In this document: positions 41,115 to 50,003 of the stretch, piece by piece
Layout of the letters: each line of letters opens with the position of its first letter
Numbering within the stretch: the stretch's first letter is position 1
NCBI GenBank assembly: GCA_040902425.1
Contig: JBBDXI010000069.1
Location: 42,022-106,021 of the forward strand
Source of the DNA: JBBDXI01 sp040902425
Lineage (GTDB): Bacteria > Planctomycetota > Phycisphaerae > Phycisphaerales > UBA1924
Direction of reading: 5' to 3'
DNA: 64,000 nucleotides
The notes under the pieces: model-generated
Database searches by the model: none
What the model was told of the DNA's origin: nothing
The model's input: only the letters and a program-made list of their open reading frames with translations
Translations under genes and position numbers: made by a program

Positions 41115-44100
41115 TCAGCCGATGACGATTGGGCCGGTCTTGAGTTTGGTGAGTAGATCGCTCTCGGCCTTGGCGAGCCAGGCCTTCACATCTGTCTCCG
41201 TGCGCAACGTGTCGCTGCGGAGCGAGACGCTCTGAGTCTTGGGCTCCAGTTCCTTGGCGGCCTCGGCCTTGGCCCTGGCGAACCGGGTGGGCATTGCAGC
41301 GGCGAGTTCGGCCCAACTGTCGAGCGATCGCGTCCCCAGAGCGGCCGCGAGCTTGTGGTCATCCCCGGCATCGAGATCGGGGATGGGGACGATGTTGTTG
41401 CCTCTGGCGATGCGGTTCTGCTGGTCCTTGTTGATCTTCTTCCACGCCTCAAAGTCGTTCAGCGCATCCGACTCGCGGTCGAAGACGCCCTGGCACTCAC
41501 CGTGGGCCTTCTTCAAGGCGTCGCGGAGCGCGTGCTCGAGCTTCTTGCAGAGCGGAGAGACGTGGTCGGCGGGTTCGAGCAACGAGCGATCACGGACGAT
41601 CGCATCGGCCTGCGGCTTGATCTCGCCATGAACAGGCAGTTTGGAGGCGTGCGCGAGCAGTGCCTGGAGAGTCTCCCAACGCGGCCTGCGATCCTTGTTC
41701 AGTTTGGCGAGCCGGCTCCATGCATCCGCCTGCTTCTGGAGGTCATCGTGCTTCTCGAGCAACTTGGCGAGCTGCTCGTTGCCGGCCAGCGCTCGAATCT
41801 CGGCCAGATGGGTCGTGGCCGGACGATCAGGGAGAGGGGCCTCGCCACCGGCGCAGCGAGCCAGTTCGTCCATAACTCCGAGGAACTCTCCAGCCCTGAG
41901 TTCCTCTTCGCCAGCCTTGCACGCGACGTTCGCAGTCTGGAACAGGCCGCGGATCTTTATTCGGTCACGGGCGGTCAGGTTCACCGACTCGACGCGGAAC
42001 TCGGTCACCGGGATCTTGGCCTGATCGAGCTGCCCCGGGATGAGCGCGGTGCCGTTGTGCGTGGCTCGGATGTGTCCCGCGGCATGCAGGGAGATGAGGG
42101 CGGCGTCAACCGCGTCTCGCGGCCAGCCGTAGGGGCTGCTTTCAAACGTGCCGCGGATCTCGCGACCCTTCTTGCCTGCGCCGATCTCAGCCAGCGCCGC
42201 CTTGCAGACCGGGTGCTGATCCGTGGGGCCAGTCCAGTCAACCACGCTGAGCGGACTGTCATCGCGGTTGCGGGCGCGGGTGATCGCGAGCTCCCACTTG
42301 CGGGCGTCGATGTCGGCCTCGCGGAACCGTGGGAAAAGCCGATCGAGTGATGCCTCGCCGGCATCCTTGATTTTCTCGGGAAGTCCGAGAGCGTGCATCT
42401 CCGTGCCGCCGCCCTGGAACACCTTCGCCGTGCGCACGATCTCTGTGACCAGTTCGTTGCGGATCGACTCGGCGACCTTCTTGCGTGTCTCCATGCCGCT
42501 ACGGGCTTCGCGCCCCTCGGCCGTGCTGGGCACACCCTTGAACTGGAGTGTGCTCTCCGCGGCTTCGAACTCGATGGTGCGTTTCTTAAGGTCTTCGGCG
42601 CTCGCCTTGGGCACGTACACGAAGACGACGGGGCTGTCGCTGCCGGCCCCCCGTGCGGCCGACAGGATTTCCTTCTCGCCGGTGTTCCAGCCGTCACGAA
42701 CCCAGACAGGAATCTCGTGCCCCTTGAGCTGCGGCGCATCCTCGCCAAAATGCAGGGACAGCCTGCGGGCCTCCTTGCTCTTGCCGTGCTGGAGCTTCAC
42801 GCTCAGAACGGCGTCGTTGGCCGCGTCGCGGAGCAGCGCATCGCGTTTGTGGGCAACCTCGTTTTCGTTGTTGTTGAGCCGCGCGACCCGGGTGCGGAAC
42901 TCCTTTTCCCACTCGCTGCTCTCGCGGGTCTGTAGGCTGTACTCGTCATCGAGCTGGATGAGAATGCCCTTCTCTACCAGCTCGGCGAGAATGCGGGGTA
43001 CCTCCTTGCGGACTTTCGGTCCCTCGTTGGCGAGCTCGCGGACGAGGAGGTCTCCAAGCATCTCGGCGGTTGCGCGAACGCCGGTGTCGACGCCCGCGTC
43101 ACGTGGGAGTTTTCGAATGAGGAAGATCAGGCCGCACAGCCGGCGGGCCAGGCGGCCGTCGTCAGTGCCGTTGTCGAGCGTGCGGATTCGCTCGTCGAGT
43201 TCTCGCAGGAGAACGCCGTGCCGGAGCAGGTCCGGTTGAAGTTCCTCGAACATGTAGTCGGCCGCGACGACGGTGCCGACCGGCTCCTCGGCGAGGTCCT
43301 TGAGGGCGTCGTGGACGATCCGGAGCTGCGTGCGAAGCTGGCCAGTGGTGCCGGGGGCGTCGACGGCCCGGAAGGCGTGCTCCCAGAAACGGCGGCGAAC
43401 CGGGAGCAGCGGATAGTCATCAACGAGGAAGTTGCGGTCCTCAGAACGCGTACCGATCGCCGTGCTTGCGAGTTGACGCTCGATCTCGCCGGCATGCGAC
43501 GCCAGGACTTTCTTGATGGCGTCAACCTTGTCCGGCTTCTTGGAGAGCAACACCTTGCGCGTGACCGTCTCGACGTCGGTGTCGGACAATTCCACGGTGA
43601 TCGTGAAGCGGTCCTTGAGGCGCTGGAGGAGTGGCGTGCCCGAGAGTGCTGTCTGGCCTGCGCCGACGAGCATGACGCGACTATCGAGCTGCTTGCAGAG
43701 CGCTTCGGCCACCTCCGTCACGAGCACTGCCCGCTCGGTGATGTCACCGATGTACTGCTGCACTTCGTCGAGGACGATGATCGTGCACGGGATCTGGCCT
43801 TTGATGGCGAGCACTTCACGGATGGTGCCGATGAACTCGCCTGTGCTGATGTCGTCGCGCTGCGGGAAGTTCTCTTTGAGCAGGGCGCGGACCTGCTTGA
43901 GGTCCGGGGCGAAATTGGGATCGGCCTTGAGCACCGCTTCGGCGATGATGGGGCTGACGTAGAGGTTGTTGAGCTCTCGCGTGAAGTCCTTCCCGGCCTT
44001 GGTGACGGCCTGTCGAACGGCTTCCAGATTGCCATTCGCCGCGAGCCAGAGGCAGAACCTTGCCTGTGCGTAGCTCTCGGGCAGACCTTTGGAACGCAGA

Positions 44101-44567
44101 ACGATGCCAAGGACGGTGAGTCGGACGCTCTGACCGCTGCCGGCAGGCAGCGTGCCTGATGCCGCGTGAATCCCGCCCGTCTGACGGCCGCGGGTATCGA
44201 GTTCCTTCAGCAGCGCCTGCACCTCATGGGGCATCTTCGGGACTAGGCTGCGCGCGGTTGCGCCATCACTGTCAAACGTCGTGTTGACCCACAGATGGCA
44301 GATCATCTTCAGAAGGTGGGACTTGCCACTGCCGAAGAAGCCGCTCACCCATGCCGCAGGCTGATTGGTGTTGTTGAGGCTCCCAAGGAACGACTCAATA
44401 ATGCGGCGGATGCCGTCCTCGTACTGGCCCTCGCAGACGAACGTCGAGAGCTCAGACCGCAGCTCGTCAACCGCCTTGTCGCTCAGGCTGTCGGTGATTC
44501 GGGCCTGGCCGTTGTTGGCCAGCGGCGTCGTCACGGGGTCACGATCGAAGACTTCGCGGTTCTTCAT
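41115..44567 (-). CDS. brxC: BREX ATPase BrxC
   Basis: A 1150-aa protein with the BrxC/PglY N-terminus: MKNREVFDRDPVTTPLANNGQARI, Walker A WVSGFFGSGKSHLLKM (about residues 73-88), and Walker B CTIIVLDEVQQYIGD. A large helical C-terminal region follows. Size and motif spacing are those of type 1 BrxC. It is the large ATPase scaffold of BREX, coupled to brxB by a 4-nt overlap and 33 nt upstream of pglX. Confidence 0.93.
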   Translation of the reverse strand: MKNREVFDRDPVTTPLANNGQARITDSLSDKAVDELRSELSTFVCEGQYEDGIRRIIESFLGSLNNTNQPAAWVSGFFGSGKSHLLKMICHLWVNTTFDSDGATARSLVPKMPHEVQALLKELDTRGRQTGGIHAASGTLPAGSGQSVRLTVLGIVLRSKGLPESYAQARFCLWLAANGNLEAVRQAVTKAGKDFTRELNNLYVSPIIAEAVLKADPNFAPDLKQVRALLKENFPQRDDISTGEFIGTIREVLAIKGQIPCTIIVLDEVQQYIGDITERAVLVTEVAEALCKQLDSRVMLVGAGQTALSGTPLLQRLKDRFTITVELSDTDVETVTRKVLLSKKPDKVDAIKKVLASHAGEIERQLASTAIGTRSEDRNFLVDDYPLLPVRRRFWEHAFRAVDAPGTTGQLRTQLRIVHDALKDLAEEPVGTVVAADYMFEELQPDLLRHGVLLRELDERIRTLDNGTDDGRLARRLCGLIFLIRKLPRDAGVDTGVRATAEMLGDLLVRELANEGPKVRKEVPRILAELVEKGILIQLDDEYSLQTRESSEWEKEFRTRVARLNNNENEVAHKRDALLRDAANDAVLSVKLQHGKSKEARRLSLHFGEDAPQLKGHEIPVWVRDGWNTGEKEILSAARGAGSDSPVVFVYVPKASAEDLKKRTIEFEAAESTLQFKGVPSTAEGREARSGMETRKKVAESIRNELVTEIVRTAKVFQGGGTEMHALGLPEKIKDAGEASLDRLFPRFREADIDARKWELAITRARNRDDSPLSVVDWTGPTDQHPVCKAALAEIGAGKKGREIRGTFESSPYGWPRDAVDAALISLHAAGHIRATHNGTALIPGQLDQAKIPVTEFRVESVNLTARDRIKIRGLFQTANVACKAGEEELRAGEFLGVMDELARCAGGEAPLPDRPATTHLAEIRALAGNEQLAKLLEKHDDLQKQADAWSRLAKLNKDRRPRWETLQALLAHASKLPVHGEIKPQADAIVRDRSLLEPADHVSPLCKKLEHALRDALKKAHGECQGVFDRESDALNDFEAWKKINKDQQNRIARGNNIVPIPDLDAGDDHKLAAALGTRSLDSWAELAAAMPTRFARAKAEAAKELEPKTQSVSLRSDTLRTETDVKAWLAKAESDLLTKLKTGPIVIG

Positions 44568-45127
44568 GATTGAAGCTCCCCATGATGCAGTGTGATCGGA
44601 ACCGCGAGGTAGTTCCAGCCGTCGCGGGCATCCAGCAGCCGGTAGTTGTTGTTGTCGTACTCGCCGGGGAAGAAGAGTACCAAGCGGCCCCGGATATCAC
44701 GCTCCACTTCCTTCAGCACGAGAGAGACACGAGTGAACCCGTAGAGGCAGGCGGCTCCGAAGACGCCGATGACGGTGTCATCATCAACCGCTGGCGCCGA
44801 GAGCACACCACGAAGCTGGTCGGCCGCAAAGGCGACGAATTCGGTGTCGAGCTTCATCTTCAGATCGTCGGGCGACTCAAAGTACGCGTCCCGATAGTCA
44901 TCTGCACCCATCCACGCCGGGAACGAATCGGTAAAATCGAACGTCTGCCAACGGCGACCGGCATTGACTGTGGCGATCTGGAAGAGTTGCCGACGAGCCC
45001 GGAGCTTTCGCTCGTCGTTCTTGTCGTAGACCACGAACACAGCCTTCTGGCCGCCGGCCAGGTTGCGTTGCCACGGCGCGGCGATGTGCCGCTGGTAGCG
45101 CTCGGCTAGGTCTTCAAGTCGTCCCAT
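44564..45127 (-). CDS. brxB: BREX protein BrxB (DUF1788 type)
   Basis: A 187-aa protein with AAPWQRNLAGGQKAVFVVYDKNDERKLRARRQLFQ, then WQTFDFTDSFPAWM and LVLFFPGEYDNNNYRLLDARDGWNYLAVPI. These are the DUF1788/BrxB hallmarks, including the terminal phrase around GEYDNNNYRLLDARDGW. It lies between the BrxA-position gene (14-nt overlap) and brxC (4-nt overlap). BrxB is needed for BREX function; its biochemical role is unclear. Confidence 0.88.
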   Translation of the reverse strand: MGRLEDLAERYQRHIAAPWQRNLAGGQKAVFVVYDKNDERKLRARRQLFQIATVNAGRRWQTFDFTDSFPAWMGADDYRDAYFESPDDLKMKLDTEFVAFAADQLRGVLSAPAVDDDTVIGVFGAACLYGFTRVSLVLKEVERDIRGRLVLFFPGEYDNNNYRLLDARDGWNYLAVPITLHHGELQS

Positions 45128-45938
45128 AGGACAGCTGCCTCTCCTCGTTGGTGAGCACGCCGGAGAATCCCACCTCGATTACCGATCCCGCATGTTTGAG
45201 ATCGATGTAGCCAGTGCGCTTGGCGTCCATCACCGTGAAGATCAACTCGTCGACGGATGCATCGAACACACGACACCACGGCGACTCGAAGAGGCGGTGC
45301 CCGCGGAGTCCGAGCACGTAGCCGATCAGCAGGGCGAACGCGACGGACAGAGGTGTCGGGCGGACACGTTGACGAGACTTCCGCGACCGTCCCAGGAGAT
45401 GGCCCGCCTGGGTCCATGACGATGCGGCGTTGCGAACGATCTTGTCGAGGATCTCCGGGTTGAACCGGCCACCGACCGCCTCGTTCAACGCGTTAGTCAA
45501 CGCCTGACGAGCGAGCTCCTCACCCGGGTGCATTCGAAAGACGGGCTCGGCGGTGGCGCGAAGCAGAGGATCCCGAGCGAGCGCCAACAGCAGCGCGAGG
45601 AGCGGGCGGCCGGCCTGATCAGGACCCCAGAACTGCCTGAGCACCCGGAACAGTGGTACGGACGGGTCGAGCCCATAGAGTTCGCCCAGACGCTGGTTCG
45701 TCAGCTTCCGCGTCGCGGTGGTCGGCTTCCGCAGGCAGTTTCCTTCCACGATGGCTCCCGCGTACTCGGAACGCGCTGCACCAGCGGGAACTTCTAACAG
45801 GAGCAGCGTGAGCTCATCGAGCATCATGGTGCGGCTGGTGTGCGTGCCCTTGTCCCCAACGCGGAAGCCAAGCCGGGTGAGGTGCGGAGCGTCCTCGCCG
45901 GGAAACCACTGTTCGTGATGCAGCTGCGGTTTCGCCAC
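45114..45938 (-). CDS. brxA: first gene of the BREX operon, BrxA-position protein
   Basis: The protein has about 274 residues from GTG 45938, with a conserved-looking N-terminus (LTRLGFRVGDKGTHTSRTMMLDELTLLLLEV) and helices typical of a small DNA-binding scaffold. Its place before brxB and brxC is that of brxA (DUF1819), but the sequence is longer than and diverged from the E. coli form, so the symbol is positional. The start is set by TATGCT-N6-GTG. Longer in-frame options (TTG 45989) and a later ATG pair (near 45827) are less likely. Confidence 0.68.
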   Translation of the reverse strand: MAKPQLHHEQWFPGEDAPHLTRLGFRVGDKGTHTSRTMMLDELTLLLLEVPAGAARSEYAGAIVEGNCLRKPTTATRKLTNQRLGELYGLDPSVPLFRVLRQFWGPDQAGRPLLALLLALARDPLLRATAEPVFRMHPGEELARQALTNALNEAVGGRFNPEILDKIVRNAASSWTQAGHLLGRSRKSRQRVRPTPLSVAFALLIGYVLGLRGHRLFESPWCRVFDASVDELIFTVMDAKRTGYIDLKHAGSVIEVGFSGVLTNEERQLSYGTT

Positions 45939-45944
45939 GAGCAA

Positions 45945-45950
45945 AGCATA
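45945..45950 (-). promoter_or_regulatory. -10 element TATGCT of the BREX operon
   Basis: TATGCT, 6 nt, then GTG(45938) on the minus strand: the leaderless pattern at the head of the nine-gene BREX transcript. No clear -35 is seen. Confidence 0.5.
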
Positions 45951-46092
45951 GCATGTCGCCGGCTGGTTTGCCGGCGGTTGCCGGTGCAATTCGATTTCTC
46001 GACGATCGACGATCGGGTTTTGATAGGCAACCTGGTTGCAGCGACTCCTCTCTCTGCCATTCTTGGCCGTGTAAAATTTGCATGCCTTTTAC

Positions 46093-46121
46093 TTGCATAG
46101 GCACCCCTACACCCGTACGCT
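46093..46121 (+). promoter_or_regulatory. promoter of the four-gene operon (TTGCAT-N17-TACGCT)
   Basis: TTGCAT (46093-46098), a 17-nt spacer, TACGCT (46116-46121), 6 nt, then ATG 46128. A second TTGCAT 15 bp upstream (46078-46083) repeats the -35 and could be a regulator site. The promoter is divergent from the BREX promoter about 170 bp away. Confidence 0.6.
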
Positions 46122-46127
46122 GCGCCC

Positions 46128-47189
46128 ATGACGCCGGCGGAACTCCGCGAGGCTCGACGGCAACGAGGCTGGCGCCTTGAGGACGTCGCGCTTGCGCTCG
46201 GAACAACCGTCGCCACTCTGAGCCGGTGGGAACGTGGACTGCAGGCCCCGAGTGCCGCAGCCCTCGACGCGTGGAACCGCATCTTCTCTCCCAAGCCTGA
46301 TCGCCCGCTTCAACCTCGCGCCCCAAGGCGACGACCACGGGGTGTGCTCGCTCAACTAGCCGACCTCTTCCTCACGGACGTGCGCGCAGGTCGCAACGGC
46401 TGGGATGCAGGATGGTGCGAGCCTGCCTCGCTCGGGCTTCAGCCCGACGACGTCACCGCGTTCGGCGAGGAGATCGAAGCCGATGACGTCGGGCGCGTGC
46501 GGATCAGTTTCAACTCGCGATTCCAGGCCGTCGAGGAAGGCAAGGACGTCCTGGGATACAGGCGCACCGTCGATGCGGAGCGACGGCTTCTGATGCCGGC
46601 TATCGAGAGGATCATTCGGCCGACGGCCAGACTGGCCCGCACATCCGAAGGCGAGCCCACCATTGTGGGCGAGGGGATCACGTTCATGATTCGTACAGGA
46701 GCGCCCGTTGTCGAGACGGCGAGGAGTCTCCTAGAGAGTGATCCGAGGACACTATTCGAATTTCCTGGCGGCGCAGTCAACGTGATCCTGCAGGCCGTTG
46801 GGATCGCGCCGATCGTCCATCCAGCGTCGCCCCCTGTGGCGGCCTCCTCATGCGCGGGTCCGCATACGGGCATCGCGCCTCTGGTCGACGGCGCTGAGAG
46901 CGTCGCCAAGGAAATCGGCCTTGATCTGACGGCCCAGCGTCTCGGCCGAGAGGTCGTAGTGGCACTCGGCTCAGCATGGTCGATCACCTCACGACTGGAA
47001 TCGGCGGGAGTCGCAGTCGTGACCGACCAAGGGCTGGCGCAACTCAGTCGTGCGTTCTGGGAGGAGATTGGTCTGCAGCGCAGCCAGATAGACAGCGCCT
47101 GGCGACGAGCGCTGGTCGACGAGCAGGATACCGCGGACGAGAAGCTGCAACTCGGGAATCTGCTCTGGTCCTGGCCGGAGGCCCTCTGA
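46128..47189 (+). CDS. XRE-type HTH regulator heading the four-gene operon
   Basis: A 353-aa protein. Residues about 1-45 are a helix-turn-helix of the XRE class (MTPAELREARRQRGWRLEDVALALGTTVATLSRWERG). After a basic linker (RPRRRPRG) comes a roughly 270-residue domain that I do not recognise, with FGEEIEADDVGRVRI, SITSRLESAGVAVVTDQG and a helical C-terminus. The large second domain could be a sensor as well as a repressor. The head position, and two TTGCAT boxes in its promoter, suggest autoregulation of the unit. Only 1 nt separates it from the next gene. Confidence 0.8.
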   Translation: MTPAELREARRQRGWRLEDVALALGTTVATLSRWERGLQAPSAAALDAWNRIFSPKPDRPLQPRAPRRRPRGVLAQLADLFLTDVRAGRNGWDAGWCEPASLGLQPDDVTAFGEEIEADDVGRVRISFNSRFQAVEEGKDVLGYRRTVDAERRLLMPAIERIIRPTARLARTSEGEPTIVGEGITFMIRTGAPVVETARSLLESDPRTLFEFPGGAVNVILQAVGIAPIVHPASPPVAASSCAGPHTGIAPLVDGAESVAKEIGLDLTAQRLGREVVVALGSAWSITSRLESAGVAVVTDQGLAQLSRAFWEEIGLQRSQIDSAWRRALVDEQDTADEKLQLGNLLWSWPEAL

Positions 47190-47190
47190 C

Positions 47191-48675
47191 ATGACCTATC
47201 GCCTTCCTCAGTATGCCCCCTTCGTGAACAGGTGGCGCCGGCCAGCAAAGGCGCTCTTGGCTGGCGAGCGACACGCTTGCGGCAAGCCTCCCTTCGACCC
47301 CTTCCTCACGGCCTCCCTGCTTTGGACCTCCCATCTGTGCCCGGTCGCGGCAATCCACGAGCTGCTACACGGGATAAGCCTTCAACCGCGCCTGGGAAGC
47401 TCCTTCCGAGCCCGCCTGCGCGGCGAGCATTGGCACGAGTACATTGCCGGGCTGCGGCTACGCATCGCCGCGGAAAGACTCCAGCTTCCTGGCGACCGGG
47501 ACCATGCGATCGAGGTCATTCGTCACGATTTCGATCAGTGGGTGCGGCCCAAGCACGTGCCGGACCCAGAGGTCGAGGCTTTTTGGGACGACTACGTTGT
47601 CCCGTACGCGCGCAGCCAGCTCGCGAGCGGGTCACTCCAAGCGCTTGTCGGTCATGCGATCCTTCCTGAGGTCTCGGTCGGCAACTGGCGAATCGAGGTT
47701 CCACTTGATCACGGCAACCGTGCGTACCCCATCGAAGCCCGCGTTGACGAGATAGACCTCACCGCTGGCGTGATGATCGAGCGCACGACGCTCCCGCTGG
47801 CTCAGGCGGTTCTCTACAAGGATGTCCAACTCGTCGCAGCAGCGCTCATTCTCAGATCTCTCCCGGCCGCCGGCGTACCGGAGCAATGGGCGGCGGTGCG
47901 GCGAATTCGTCGATTCGTGCTCGAGGCGCCCGATGGGTCAGTGGAGATAACCCCCACGGCAGACCATTTCGGCGCGATCCATGAGTCTGCAGCGATCATC
48001 CGGGATCTCGCCGCATCCGAACTCGCGGAATGGCCGATTCGGCAACTGGCCCAATGCTCGCCGGTGCAGCCGCACAGCGCCTGCTCTCACCCGTTCGTCG
48101 CGTGCTTCTACAAGGTACCGACGTTCCCTCAATCCCGCGCCCCAATCAAGCGGGAGACTCGTCTTCTGGGACGGGCGCAACTCTACGAGTTGATGTGGCA
48201 GCGCGATCTGAACAAGTATCGTCTCTACGAGCGAGCGGATGCCGGGGAGAAGTTCCCCGCGCTTGACCTCGAGTTCGTTGGCACCGGGCACGACGGACAG
48301 CGGGCGTTCATCGAAGCGCGACTCACAGGACCCGCGCCCGCATATCCCAAGTGTGATCTGATCATCGGCACGCCGTTTATCGGCGTTCGGCGCCAGAGCG
48401 TGTCATTCGACGAGGACCCTATTACCGGCAACCTGCGATTCTTCTGTGATCTGGCCGGTCTCCCTCTTCCGAACACCGGCGTCCTGTGGCCCGCAATCAA
48501 TGAGGGCTTTCTGCTTGAGGGCCGGTTCGACTTTCTCATCCAGCAACTTCAGCGCGACCTATTCGCCCATCACAAGATCGGGACGAGCGATGCCCAGCAG
48601 CAGCAGCAGGAGACCGCGCTGCAACTGCTGGACGCGATTTTCGGGGCGACACCTGGCTTGGAGACTGGGCAATGA
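47191..48675 (+). CDS. PD-(D/E)XK (RecB/Cas4-like) nuclease of the four-gene operon
   Basis: The 494-aa protein shows the RecB-like plan. An N-terminal Cys sits in SHLCPVAAIHELLHG (C50), then a motif I-like GEHWHEY (79-84), ARVDEID (Asp of motif II, about 183-189), VMIERT (motif III, where ExK has become ERT), and YKDVQLVAAAL like the QxxxY helix. Three later cysteines (C289, C298, C305) could close an iron-sulfur cluster with C50 as in Cas4, AddB and Dna2, but their spacing (x8, x6) is wider than usual. It overlaps the downstream helicase by 4 nt. With the Lys replaced, activity is uncertain. Nuclease assignment is by motif, not overall similarity. Confidence 0.6.
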   Translation: MTYRLPQYAPFVNRWRRPAKALLAGERHACGKPPFDPFLTASLLWTSHLCPVAAIHELLHGISLQPRLGSSFRARLRGEHWHEYIAGLRLRIAAERLQLPGDRDHAIEVIRHDFDQWVRPKHVPDPEVEAFWDDYVVPYARSQLASGSLQALVGHAILPEVSVGNWRIEVPLDHGNRAYPIEARVDEIDLTAGVMIERTTLPLAQAVLYKDVQLVAAALILRSLPAAGVPEQWAAVRRIRRFVLEAPDGSVEITPTADHFGAIHESAAIIRDLAASELAEWPIRQLAQCSPVQPHSACSHPFVACFYKVPTFPQSRAPIKRETRLLGRAQLYELMWQRDLNKYRLYERADAGEKFPALDLEFVGTGHDGQRAFIEARLTGPAPAYPKCDLIIGTPFIGVRRQSVSFDEDPITGNLRFFCDLAGLPLPNTGVLWPAINEGFLLEGRFDFLIQQLQRDLFAHHKIGTSDAQQQQQETALQLLDAIFGATPGLETGQ

Positions 48676-50003
48676 ACCATGCACGATTCGACGCGGTTCT
48701 GCGGGGTCTCAACGACGGCCAGATGGCAGCTGTTGATCGCATCGCCGACGGCTGGCAGGGTCCGACCGGGAACGTCCGCCTCACGATCGTTGATGGGCCA
48801 CCCGGAACGGGAAAGACCCACGTCGCATCGGCGGCTGCCGGTCGGTGGGTAGTTGACCAGAAACGGCGCGTGGTTGTCCTGTCCCCAACGCACACCGCTG
48901 GTGAAAGGGTGCATCAGGCGATGCTCAACGTCGGATTCGAACGGGGACAGGTTTTGCGGCTCGCGCCGGGGAACCCGAACTACAACGAGCAGCACGGCGT
49001 CCTGCACTTCGAGCGGGTGGACCTCCTTCCACCCAATCTCCGGCGCGTCCTGCAGCAGGCCGATGTGCTCATAACCACATGGCATGGTTGTCAGCGCGCG
49101 ATTGGGAGTGAATGGGATTCGAGTGGACCGTCCGGTTTCCTACTGCTTGTCGACGAAGTGTCACAGGTTTCGTTCGCCGCATTCCTCGCCATCCTCAAGC
49201 GTGTGCGCAAGAAACGGCCATCGGGCTATGCGCTGCTGGGCGATCCTCACCAACTGCCCGTGATCGCCACCCAGGAGGTACTCGCCACCAACGCCGCGCT
49301 GGGGGTGCTGAGACGGCACCCGGAATGCAGTCCTTGTAGACTTGAACTCCAATACCGGATGAACGAGGCGATCTGCAACACTGTGAACGAGATTCGTCGA
49401 GCTGGCTTCGGTGGGAACCCGTTGCGCCCGGGAACACCTGAGGTGGCGGGGCGCACACTGGATCAGGTCGCCGGTCCATATGCACCCTCCGATGCCGCGC
49501 TCGCCAGCATTCTGGATCCCCAGGCTCCTGTTGTGTTCGTCGACACGGCACCGTTGAGTCCGCCTCACCCGAGAGAGCGGTCGGTTGGGACCTCCTGGGA
49601 GTACGAGGCGGAGGCGCAGCTAGCGGTCAAGCTGGGCAAGGCCGTGGAGAGCTCGTACCAGGGCTCAACCCACGACACTATCGCACTGTCGTCGCCATAC
49701 GCCGCGCAGGTAGCTCTCATGTCTCGGCTTGGCGCCTCCAGCGCGATCACCGTCTACAAGGCCCAAGGTCACGAGTGGGACTGCGTGATCATCTCCCTGG
49801 CGCGCACCGTGGGGCGCACGGTGATGGACGAGGTCCACCAGAACATCTACGTCGCGCTATCGCGTGCGAGGTGCAAGTTGATACTGCTGCTCAACACGAC
49901 GTTGTTCGGCCCGTACCGGGTGTTCGGCTCGCTCCTCCGCCTTGTCGGCCAGGCGGAGGGCGTGCGGCTGGTGCGGGCCAATCCTCAGTGGGTGCAACCA
50001 TGA
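48672..50003 (+). CDS. SF1B helicase (Dna2/UPF1-like)
   Basis: A 443-aa two-domain helicase with all key motifs: Walker A IVDGPPGTGKTHVA (residues 42-49 core), Ia VVLSPTHTAGERV, DEVSQ for motif II (near residue 160), LLGDPHQLPVI (III), LELQYRMNEAICNTVN (IV), SSPYAAQVALM, VYKAQGHEWDCVIISLAR (V), and IYVALSRARCKLILL (VI). The motif set is of the UPF1/Dna2 branch rather than UvrD. There is no accessory domain, so this is a minimal core. Coupled to the nuclease upstream by ATGA, it gives a two-chain version of the Dna2 nuclease-helicase pairing. Confidence 0.88.
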   Translation: MNHARFDAVLRGLNDGQMAAVDRIADGWQGPTGNVRLTIVDGPPGTGKTHVASAAAGRWVVDQKRRVVVLSPTHTAGERVHQAMLNVGFERGQVLRLAPGNPNYNEQHGVLHFERVDLLPPNLRRVLQQADVLITTWHGCQRAIGSEWDSSGPSGFLLLVDEVSQVSFAAFLAILKRVRKKRPSGYALLGDPHQLPVIATQEVLATNAALGVLRRHPECSPCRLELQYRMNEAICNTVNEIRRAGFGGNPLRPGTPEVAGRTLDQVAGPYAPSDAALASILDPQAPVVFVDTAPLSPPHPRERSVGTSWEYEAEAQLAVKLGKAVESSYQGSTHDTIALSSPYAAQVALMSRLGASSAITVYKAQGHEWDCVIISLARTVGRTVMDEVHQNIYVALSRARCKLILLLNTTLFGPYRVFGSLLRLVGQAEGVRLVRANPQWVQP

